Shown: positions 35,601-47,600 of the stretch, piece by piece
Layout: each line of letters starts with the position of its first letter
Position numbering within the stretch: position 1 is the first letter of the stretch
Source: Nematopogon swammerdamellus
Lineage: Eukaryota; Arthropoda; Insecta; Lepidoptera; Adelidae
Length of the DNA stretch: 64,000 bases
Assembly: GCA_946902875.1 (NCBI GenBank)
Contig: OX336339.1
Span: 1,730,397-1,794,396, forward strand
Reading direction: 5' to 3'
Position numbers and translations under genes: made by a program
Notes under the pieces: generated by a model
The model's database searches: none
Told to the model about the DNA's origin: nothing
The model's input: only the letters and a program-made list of their open reading frames with translations

Positions 35601-38600
35601 TAAATATTAATACCTTTGCACTTAGGTATCTATCTACATATAATATCAGTGCACGTGTGTTAGTAGACACTTGCTGTTGCAATACCTATCAGTAGAAGTT
35701 CACTGCTTGATGTGATAGATAAATGGGTTTTTAATAAAATAAAAAATAAAAATTACTGACCTCGAACTAAAATCTTCAATGTTTTCTTGATGAAATTGTG
35801 GCAAAACATTTTTCAACGTAAGTATAAAATAAATCTTACCTCCGAAGCTAAGCCGAAACATAGGAGACCAAAAGTACCCTGAGCTGCTTCGAGTAAAGAA
35901 TGGTACGGCGGTGTTTGCTCGACTTGGCGGGGGTACTGCCGCGCCCGCAGATACACGAATGTAAAATTAACTATGAATGTGCAATTGTCAATTAGCCTAA
36001 TGAAAGCTTGTTTCATGTATTTATAAAATTTTAAATATTATTAATTTACGGGCCACTTTATTTTTAGGCTAGCCAATCGCCAAAAATATAATAATCATTT
36101 TATTAAAAAACTTTCTCCATACAAAATCGTCTTTCGGCATTTATGTGGTCTAGCCCCCTATTAACCTTATCCGATTTTTACAATTCTTGTCTTAAGTGCA
36201 ATCTACGTTTCTGTAATTTTTTTGTTTAGATGAAATATACCAACAACACCGGAGCTAAAAATTTGTATTTCGAGCGAAAAAAAAAGGTTTTTTTATATAT
36301 TGATGTCGTAAAGTTCATTTAGCTTTATTGAGTCATAACTTTAGATATAAAAAAAAATTCAAGACAGAATGTAGATTCGACTGTCCTTATTACAACAAAA
36401 AATAAATCGGATAAGGATTAGGGGGGTAAAAACATAAATGCCGAACGACGATTTTGTTTGGAGAAAGTTAACTTCCGTCTCGTCTTAAAATTAATTCCTG
36501 TCATCTTCTTATTCCTAACGCCATAATTTCCGTCAGTGAACTGTTGAAATAAAAATACTCCCAATGTAGTACACCAAAAAAAAAATTATAAACCTAAATA
36601 AAAAAAAATTTAATAACAAGGAAATTAATAATCAAATTATTAAAGATATTATCAATTAATAAAACTATGACAAACATAGAAGAATTTATTGTAATTATTT
36701 CTCATTCTAAAAAAATAATTAAATTATTATTATATGATGTTGATGCGACAGATCGAGGAGAACAGCCGTGCGCTGGAGTACCTGGGCGGCTCGCGCTGCG
36801 CGTCCGCCGCCTCCATGGAGTCGGGTGCGCAGACGCCGACGCACGCGCAGGACCGCTGGAAGCAGGGCGCCAGGAAGACGCTCCTGCAGTGGGTCGCCAA
36901 CGCGCTTCCCAAGTCAGTAACTATACCTTCTCAGGCTCCGTAACAATTTATGATTATAGGCTCTCAGTGTGGGCAGCAATTTTGTGAATGAAGCGGAAAT
37001 GCGTTGAGGAAGTTTTGTACCGTGTGGGGTCGGTACTTTAATAGAATAGCCCCACTGTATCTCTCCCCATGTATGTCGTAAAAGGCGACTAAGAGATAAG
37101 GTTCGCCACCGCTCACCTTGGCACGGTACTTCCACCGAGTCATGCAGCAGGTGGGTCTCCGTGCCTTACTTGCTGCTTGATCGATTGAATCTTGTTCGAA
37201 TACTTTGCCTAACGTGGTGGTCGGTGTTGTGCTGTAATTTACCAGAGTTCTTGCAGCACAACATGGATTACTCTACTTACCCCGATTGTCGGGATTCATC
37301 GTGTGTGATATGTATGTACGAGGGGTCAGTCACTTAGGGATCTGGTTGTACAATTCTTTGGTAATCTCAGGTAACCTTAGGTGGGAGTCCTAGGAATCTG
37401 GAAATCTTAGGCGGTCCCGATCAATCCCAGGGAATCTAGGAATCTCAAAGAATCATTGGCCATCCGATCAAAATCTTGGTAATCTCAGGTAATCTTAGGT
37501 AATCCTCTAGGAATCTTTGGTAATCCCTAGGAATCTTTGGTAGTCCTTAGAAATCTTACGAAATCCTGGAATCTTTAGTAATCCTAGAAATCTTTGGTAA
37601 TCCCTTAGAAATCTTTGGTCGTCCTTAAAGAATCTTAGAGATCCCTAGGAATCTTTGCAATCCTTCGGAATCTGGAAATCATAAGGCGAATCCTGGTAAT
37701 CTTGCCTACAGGTAATCTGGTGTACACTTTTTGCTCTGGCGACTAACCCCTCGTGTATGTATGTAAATATTTTTCAGAGACTCGAACATCCAAGTGACGG
37801 ACTTCGGGCCGTCGTGGCGCGACGGCATCGCGTTCCTCGCCATCATCGACGCGATCAAGGCGAACCTCATCAACCTGGCGGAGATGAAGCGTGCATCCAA
37901 CAAGCAGCGGTTGGAGCATGCCTTCGACGTCGCCGAGAGCCATCTCGGCATCGCTCGTCTCCTCGACGCCGAGGACGTAGACGTCGACAAGCCGGACGAG
38001 AGGTCCATCATGACATACGTCGCGCAGTTCCTGCACAAGTATCCGGAACCGAAGGTGAGTCCGCTCCTTGAACGGTTCCAGTTGTATTATTCACTAGCTT
38101 TTGCCCGCGACTTCGCTCGCGTGAAATTCGTATTTAAAAGGAAGTTAGCCCGCTACCGTACCTTTATTTCGGCGCGCGGAACAATTCGGTTTGTATGAGA
38201 GCAACATATTACCGTAACCGGAACTGAATTTTATTTAGCCTATCCTGTGTCCCGTATAGTTAAATGTGCTTGTAATAAGTTTAGTTATGGACGAAAATAT
38301 ATATACAGAAAAGATTTCTAAAAATCGTCAATTTAGCTTTAGTATCATACAAATCTACAAACTCAGTATCTCATAATATAAAGTAACTTACTCCATCACC
38401 ATAGAATAGAATAGAATAGAATAGAATAGAATATGCTTTATTGCTTTCCAATACAATGATTTTACAAAAGGCGGACTTATTACCTAAGGCAATCTCTACC
38501 AGTCAACCTGACTTTTATGAACACTTATTATACCATAACTTACAGATTTATTATTAGTATTGATGATTAGTACCCTACCCTCTGCAGTCAGTGGCGACTG

Positions 38601-41600
38601 GTGTCCAACTGGCTTCGCCTTGAGAGCTTCTTCCATATTTCTGTCAAGCCCAGCGGGCAACCTTTAAGTTTTTTATATTTTTTATTTTTATGGAAACTGA
38701 CACGGTTGGCTACATCGCCTACAACATCCGTGATGTCAGCCCATAACACCGGGTTAACTAGGTGTCATGTCAGTGCTTCACTTCTCTGGTACTCTGTCTT
38801 GCTCACCCATATGGGCAACAATACGCGCTGCCCAACCAATGAGAATCGTTGCAACTTCCGTGCGTACTTTCGTGACGTTTCACTTTTTCTTACTTAAGTC
38901 CCCATCCCAAACGTGTGCTAAGAATACTCGTTTCAAAAGTTAAATGTGTTTTTACAGACGACGGGGCCCGATGCGGTCGCGGCGGTGCAAGCGGAATACG
39001 AAACGTTGCGCTCGTGGCTTCTGGAGAGGCTTTCGATTCTCCAAAGTCAATACGACTCGCGCACTCTGTCGCGAGACTACAGGGAGTACGCGCGCTCCGA
39101 GGCCGACCGGCTGTCGCGCCAGCCCGCCTACGCCAAGCTCGAGCAACTCATGCACTCGCAGAGCCTCGTCGCCATCACGCCCAAGTCTTGGCGCGAGCTC
39201 GCAGGCCTCTGGACCGACCTTGAGCACATCCACAGGCGCTGGCTGTGGCTTCTCGACTCAGAGCTACCGCACGACTTCCTCGCGGTCGGCGAGTGGCTAG
39301 CGCGCGCAGAGTACCTCCTGTTCTTCGACGAAATTCCGACCTCGCTCGACGAAAAGACGGCGGCGATCATTAGCGAGAAGATCGAGGAGCACGGAGAGTT
39401 CTTCGCTGATCTTTCGGTGGTCTTGGACCGCTTTGAAAACGCACTACGATCGCAGGACGCCTCTCAGATTCCCTCCGAGCGACTGCAGGAGATGCGCGAT
39501 CGCCTTGACGTCGTCACGCGGAAGGCGCCGCAACGCAAGGCTCACCTCAAGTACTTGGAGCACAAGTGCTGCATTGTCGCATTTACGAATCTCACAAAAG
39601 CGAAACTGGCCACTTGGACTGGCAAGTACGGCCGCATCGACCAAGTCAGAGCTCTTCTCGACGACTACGTCAACTTTGTGACTAAAAATAAGATATTCCA
39701 GGAGTTCGATCGAGCTTACGTCGACATCCGACAGGTGGCCGAAGACTATAAGAGGATCTGCGAAGTCGACAAGACAGAGGCTCGCGAGATTGATGCCTTC
39801 CTGAAGGAAGTGGCGGAGACCTGGCGTCGTGTTTCTTCTGATGTGCGCTGCGCTCAGAGCGTACTCGAGGAAGTTGTCGCGTACTGGGAGCGCTGGACTC
39901 CTCTCGCTAACGAATTCTCGATGTGGCTCGACCGCGCGCAGACCAAGCTGCGTGTCTCCGAAGATGAGCGCCTGGAATTTTTCGAGGATATTACCGTATG
40001 GAAGGAGAGACACCGCATGCTTGGCGATGCCGCCGGCTTCCTAGCGGCGACCTGTTCCGACGATATCGCCACCGAAGTCAAGCACAAGTACGTGGACTTA
40101 ACCGAAAGATGGGAGCGAATTTTCGAGGAGGCAAAACAGTACATGCACAGCGGAGATGTCCTGCGTCATCGTCGTGACTACAGCACGGGAGTTGCCGCGC
40201 TGTCCGCGTGGCTGCGCAACGCCGAGAACCTTCTTCAGAAAAAGCCGCGCGCTCACACCGAAGACATCAAGCACTACGGCGAGCAGATTCTTAAACTGCA
40301 ATCCGAGGTAGAAAGCACCGAGGAGCTGTTCAAGAACGTCAGCAAATCTTTTCAAAGCATGATTGCTGACCTTCCGCGTGACGAAGTAGACAAAAATATG
40401 GCTACTCTAAAACGAGAAAAAGAAGCACTGGTGAAGGTTCGGGCGCTGATCCCGGTCAAACTCCATCAGTATCATCAGCTGCTAGTCCAGCACGAGTCGC
40501 TCGAGAGCGGACAGCGCGAGATCAGCGGCTGGCTCGACCGCGCCGACGAGGTTCTCGCCGGGCAAGAACCCGGCACAGTACGTGAGACGATAATCGAGCA
40601 GTACGAAATTCATCGCTCCTTCTTTTCGCGAATCACCTATTACAAGTCAATGCTGGAAAGCAAGAATAAGGTATTCCAGAACATCGTGAAGTCGGTGGAC
40701 GTCGACAAGAGCGCCGACGTGACGGACAGCGTGCACACGATGCGGCAGTTGAACGATCGGTTCGCGCATGTCTCTCAGGAGGCTCATCGGCGCGAGGTCG
40801 ACCTGCAGCGACTCGTGCGCAGTTGGGAAAAGTTCAATGAGGACCGGAAGGTCGTCGAGGAGTGGGTCTCTCGCGCGGACGCGCTTCTCGCCGACCGACA
40901 CGTCGACTCTAAGCAGGCGATCGACTATCACAAAAACTTCTTCACTCGAGTCGATGACCGACTGATCCACGACCTGGTTCAGTCCGGAAAGGATTTGCTG
41001 AACTGCGCGCCAGCTGACAAGCAGCAGCAGATCGTGGACACGGTGGAAACGCTGCAGAAGCATTGGCGCGAAGTGCTGTCGCGCGCGCCGCTGCACCTCA
41101 TGCGTCTGGAATTCAGACTCGACGAGACCGTTTTTCAACAATACATCAAAGACATCGAGAAGGAGGTCGTTTACGAACAACAGGTAAATCACATTTAGTT
41201 AACATTAAATGTTATATTGTAGCCAATTTAGGTACTACTGAAAGCTATTGAAACACTTCATCCTCAGGCATACAACGAGACGGACGACGCGGACGGAATA
41301 CTCATCAGAAACGAGGAGTACTTCAGTAATCAAGGCAAGGTGCTGCAAGTAGAGCGCTGCCTGCAGAATCTGAAGAAGATCTCATCCAACTACGAGCACC
41401 AGGTTGGCGGAGACTCGTCGCTGAGTGAGACACTGCGGCGGTGCGAGGAGCAGTGGGAGTCCACCGTCCGCAAGGTGGAGAGCTTCCGTTCTCAGCTGCA
41501 GAGGATTCCGGCCAAGTGGGACGCCTACCGCGACAAGTTCCGCGAAATGGAGCGTTGGATGGACCACGTTGACCAGATCATGGACAGCATCGTCCGGGAA

Positions 41601-44600
41601 GTCGACTCTGCCGAAGCGTTCGAACGAGAGAAGACAATATTCCAGGTCAGAATTTAAATTATTAATATCTAGGCAAATAACAATATGAAAAAGGTTTTAA
41701 TAAGTTGTTGTCATATGTCTAAAATAATTCCTGGGACATGTTTGCCTGGTTCATGCCATTGGCAATTATATTCAACATCCTCAATTTCAGAATTATTCCC
41801 GTCAAACAAATGATTTCATGACTCGAACCCATGAATATTATATCGATTTTATTTATTTATTTCTGTCTTTGTCTTTATCAACGCTGCTATTGGATGAAAG
41901 CTTAAGGAGTTGATGGTAAATTATATTTTTTGCTCACTGAAATATCTTTCTGTATTCATTAGAAACATTCCATTATCAGAAAATATATGTATTATTTTAG
42001 ACGATATGCCGCGAAGCCGACTTCAAGCGAGAAGACATGAAATGGTTGGTCCAGAACTTGGATTTGCTCTCGACCCACTGCGCCGAAGGCGAGGCTCAAG
42101 AAGAACAAAACAAACTGGAGAATCTCATTGCACGCTACAAGAATCTCATCCCGACTATAGAGATTACGATGATAAAGACAGAGACGTACACGAGATGCTA
42201 CACGTACAGACGCGAGGTGCACGAGGTAATCTGCATCCTGGAAGACGTGAGGGAACAGTCTCTGAAGCAGCCCGAGCTACAGTCGTTGCAGCACGTGGAG
42301 CAGATGATCATGGAGCAGCAGTCGGCCGTACACCACCTCGACCAGCAGCGGCCCGTTGTCATGTCTATGCTACAGCGTGGCAAGGATCTAATGAAGGACG
42401 CCAACACGCCCGCATTCGTCCAGCAGGAGGTCCGCAACCTTGAGACCGGCTGGAGCGACGCATACAACACCACCACCGACAAGCTGCACAAGCTACGCGA
42501 CACGCAGAAAGTCTGGTCCAACTACGAATACCAAAAGGAAGATCTGCTTTCGGACCTCGACAGGATAGAGAGTTACGTCGCCCACCCTGGGCTCGAGCTA
42601 GGAGTGAGCAATGTAGCACGAGAACTGCAAGAAACTCGCGTGTTCAGCGACAACCTAAACAGAGCCAAGGTCGATAAATTGCCTCAGCTGAAGAGTTCCT
42701 ACGCGGAGCTGTGCTCCTTGACCGCAAATAAACCGAAACCTGTCATCGAACAAGACTTAAAAGCGATCGAGCATAAGCTTGTGAGAGTACAAGAGGATGT
42801 CGACACAAAGGTTCAAAACTTAGAAAAATTCAACGAAGAATGGCAAAAGATCGAAATACAGCTAGAGAAAATTCGAGAGTGGATTCACAAGGAGAGTCCT
42901 GCCCTTGTATTTCAAATACAATCAGAAAACATTACTCCCGAAGAGAGGGTACAGAAATCCCTGGAACTTCAGAATATTATTTCACAAAAGCTTGAAGTCA
43001 TTCGTGCAGTGGCCAACCAAGGCGCCAAATTTGCCGTCGAACACCGTATTCAGGATACTAACAAACTGAAGAGTGAAGTAGCACTTCTAGAAAAGATGAT
43101 GGCTGACTTGAAGAGATCATCTGAACACCAATCAAAGGTAGTAGAGCACGACTTAGCTAGTTGGCAGAAATATCAAAAAGGCATCTTGGAATTACGACCG
43201 TGGATAGAAGAGGCAGAAATCAAATTATCGAGTGTGCCCAAACCGACGTCATTACCCGAAGCTGAACAGTTGCAGCAACAATCGAGAGCTCTGTTGAGCG
43301 ATTGCGATAAGCAGTTGATGAATTTACAAATTCTATCAAGTGTCAGCCATCAGTTGTCGGGGAAAACGAACGCACCTGATGAAGTAGATGCCATTCACTC
43401 GAGATGGGCAGTGGTACACGATTTAGCCGACCAATGGAATAATAAGTTAGACAAGCTAGTCAATAACTGGCAGTCCTTTGAAAATGAGGCGGCTAAGCTT
43501 GAATCTTGGATAGACAACGGAGAGAGATTGATTAGCAGCCGGATGGTTTCCGTCGAGACACCTCAAATTGAAAAACTGGACCGTGAACTGAATAAACTCA
43601 AGTCTTTCGGAAATGAAATATCTCAACAGCAAGCTAAGTTAATAGTGTTGACTCAGACTTCGGATAATATATGTCACGGAGTCATGCCCGAAGGCGCAAC
43701 GCTTATTAAGTCACGAGTATCCGACATTAAACAAAGAACAAACGCGTTAGCAGATACGGCTCGTTCTAAAATAAACCAACTTTCCGATAAAATTATTGTG
43801 CGCCAGGAGTTCCAAACGAAGCTCCACAGTTTTGATAATTGGATGAACGATTTTAAGCGTAAAATCGACACATACGACCAAGTGAGCGCTGAAAGAGTGG
43901 AGCCAGCACTGCAGTGCATGCACGTGCTTTTGCAGGAACACGCGGAAAAAGCACCCGTCTTCACAGACATCTACAACGAAGTAAAGGATATGACGTTAAC
44001 ATCATCACAAGAGGAATCCAGGCCTCTCAGTGATGCGTATTCACACATCGCTGAGAATTACCAAGATATAGAGAATCACATTCAGCAAAATAAAGTATAC
44101 TTGCAAAAATGGGCAGATCTGTTGAATTGGTTTGACGACACGAAGCAACAACTGGGTCACATACAGTATCAAATTGAAGGACCGAAACTCAACCCAGAAG
44201 AATACGAAAAGCTGAGACAAGAATTAATGAATATCGTTACAAAGATTCCAGAACGGAAGAGCAGCGTAGCCTTATTAGAAGGGCCAACTAAACTAAAAAT
44301 TACGGATCACGGAACAGGAAGAATACTTTCCCCCAACAGCTTAGTAAAAGAAATAGAACTTAAAGCGGATAGTCTGCTGAGCCAAGTGACGAATAAAAAA
44401 GATGTAATGCAAAAAGTTGGAGCTAGGTGGGATAAATTCAACGTACAGCATAAAGAACTAACAGGTACACTTCAAAATATCCAAACTGGACTAACGGACA
44501 TATCACAAAAGCCTGTAAAACTAACTAAGGAAACGATTCAAGAGATGGGCGAAAAATTAGATATTCTTGAGACTGACCTTCGCGATAAACATAATGTAAG

Positions 44601-47600
44601 GAAAGGTCTTCGCGAAGAAGGTCTACACTTAATGAGAGAAGATCAAAATAATATGGGCACTATACAAAATATATTGTCAGCCTCGGATAACAATTGGGAC
44701 CAATCTCTAAATGCCGTGCGAGATTCTAAAAATAAATACATTTTACTATCTTCTACACTTCAAGAGCTACAGAACTTCGAAACTGCATTTGAAAGGGAAA
44801 TCAATAGAGCGGAACAACTATGCGGTAACTGCAAAGAAGCACCTAATGACTACGTTCAAACAAATCAATTGCTAGATAAAAGTAAGAAAGCCCTTGAAAT
44901 ATTAAAGCGCTCGAAAGCATTGCTGGAACAGATGGATCTCATTAAACAGTCTGTTCTCAAGCAAGCTACGACACTAGGCGGATTTAATACTACACCGTTG
45001 GAAGAAAGCTTCTTGAAATCTCAGACGAGGTGGGAAAAGGCAAACGATGCAATCATAAAAAGAATCCAAGATCTCGATTCTCAACTTATAGTATGGCGTC
45101 AGATCGATGATACAAAGAATCAAGTCATTACTTGGTTAAGCGAGACCGGACAAAACTTGGCGAATGCTACTGACAACTTAGACGTTCGTTTTGGTCAAAG
45201 TCACCTGGCAAAATACAAGGAAGAGCTGCCGCTGTACATGGGTATGAAAAACAGCATCAAGGCCAAGTGTGAACAAATCTCAAACTTAAACAAAAACATT
45301 CCGGTGTCTCAAGTAATCACTATTGTAGATTATCTGGATAATGAATTTGCGGCGCTAGCTGATATTGCTGACAATTTAGATGGTGCAATTTCTTCGCTTG
45401 AAAGCAAGGAATCTGAACTCAAATCGCACATCAAACAAATCTCAGACGGTGTAAGTAAAATAAGAGATGATATTATTAAATGTGATGACATGACTGGTGA
45501 TAACGAGAAAATATTGGAAAGGTTGAGAAAATGCCAAAATTGTAAAAACGAACTGCAAAAGTACTGCGATGAAATGGATAATTTAATACAGGATGTTTCT
45601 GAAATGAATGCCAATTATCCAGGATTTTATGAATCCTTGATACCAAAAGAACTAAATGCTTTGCAAAAACGTTTCGAAAGCGTTCTAGTACATGCAAACA
45701 AAACTGAAGCAACGTTGCTGTCTTTCCTGAAGAAGTTGTTCAGTGATAAACTGGGAATTTTAAATAGAACAATAAAACATTTGGACGACAAAACAACTTG
45801 GTGTTTGCCAGATTCAGGAAGCGATAGATATAATCTCGAAGTGAAAATGGCAGCCCTAAATGACATAGAAAATGGTATTCAAGATTGTGGCCTTAAGTTT
45901 AAAGAATTGCAAGATGCAAGTGAAATATTACGACTGGTTGATGAGCCGTCTGCCTTACAAGAAGCAAACGCACAAAAATTGAAATCACAAAAGGACTTGG
46001 AAAGGCTCAGTCAGAAGCATAAAGAAATTAAGAATAAATTAAAAGATAATATTGAACTTTGGCAGGATTACGAAAACTTATCTGAAAACGTAGCACAGTG
46101 GCTCAAAGAAGTCGAAAATAAAGTGAGATTTGAAGCGGCAAATCTGGTTGACTTGAATGATGTCGATAACAAAATAAAAGAAATTCAAGCATTAAACAAT
46201 GATATTGCTAAATTTGAAAATCAAATTAAATCACTGGCTAACGTTGGTGACAAAATTATTGCCTGTAACCCCGAATCACGAGTTCAACAGTACGCCAATC
46301 ATTTATTAGTTCGACATCAAACTGTTTCCAAGTTCATGGCAGCTCATCTACAGCGTATTCAAGAGTTGAAACAGAATAAGGAAAAGTATAATAAAACAGT
46401 AGGAGATTTCAGAACTTGGTTACAGGGGGCAAATGCTAAAATACAAGAATTTGCAGCCATGAGCAAACATGTAACCAAACCTACAGTTTCTGACTTAGAT
46501 CAAGTCAACAAACTGGCTCAAAATAAAGAAATCGGACAACAACTTTTGAACAGTGCCATAGAATCGGGCGAAGCCTTATTTAGTGGCATTACTCCCGAGT
46601 GCAGGGAGCAAGTGAGAAGTGAGTTGAGATCTTTACGCGACAACTTTGAAGATTCCATCGACACTCTCAACAATGTTATCAAAGAAATTGAAACTACAAT
46701 GAATAAGAGATCATCGTTTGATGAGACCTTCAATCAGGTTGAAAAGTGGATTACAGATAAAGAAAACGAACTTGGAGAATTTAAGCTATCTTCAACATTG
46801 CCAGAGAAGAAAGCTGTTCTCCATGCGAACAGAATTCTCCTGCAAGATGTTAATTTACACCAAAACATTCTTTCTCAACTGGGAGAAAAGATCAAGATGC
46901 TTCCAGACGATGATGCCGAAAAGAGTTTGGCTAAAACGATACAGAAATATAGCAAACTGGCGAAAGAACTGCAATCAAGAACGCAAAAAAGTGAATCTTA
47001 CATATCTGATCACGAAAAATATATTCACGCATTTGAAACTGCTAGAGATAAAATCAATGAAATGGTTGCACAAAACACTCTAGTCCACTTTAACGTCGTA
47101 GTAGAAAAAGACGACGTCGATAATAAAATCAATGCCCTCGAAAAGATCGCAACCCAAGGCAAAGACATTGATCACATGTTACAGGACTTGAAATCGCAGT
47201 TAGATACCGTTTTGCAAGGAACGAATCCGCATGGTCATCCCATTTTAATAAATGAGTATGAACAGATTAAAAATGCTTGGAATCAGTTTTCGATGCAGTG
47301 CCAAGACCAAGATAAAAAGATGAAAACTGTAATGTTACAATGGAGTCAAGACCAGCAAAACCTTGAAAATCTAGACCAGTGGCTAAAGCAAAGGGAAAAT
47401 CTAGTTCGCGATCAGAGTTTGAAACATAACTTAGATGCGAAGCTATCTCATTTAGAAAAAGTGAAAGCGCTTCAAAATGAATTGTTATCCAAAGCTAATG
47501 ATTTCGCAGCTCTTGCTAATAAAAGTCACAGTGCTGATACGGATTCCGAATTATCCAACAAAACTTCCAAATTAGTAACAAGGTATCATACACTGAAAAA

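Larger units (their letters stand above)
32861..36751 (+). other. Msp300 intron between CH1 and the linker exon
   Basis: The 3.9-kb intron contains a 5S-SINE head fragment (32906-32948, minus), a hAT-like MITE (33029-33387), a palindromic MITE (34231-34596), a tRNA-derived SINE (34988-35265), a shared-head repeat (35266-35565) and a foldback MITE (36111-36468). 33390-34230 and 35580-36110 show nothing recognisable. Confidence 0.75.

Noticed and set aside
40647..41192. Long minus-strand frames opposite the 38958 exon
   Set aside because: They mirror the GC-rich coding strand; the plus frame carries the spectrin repeats and splice sites.
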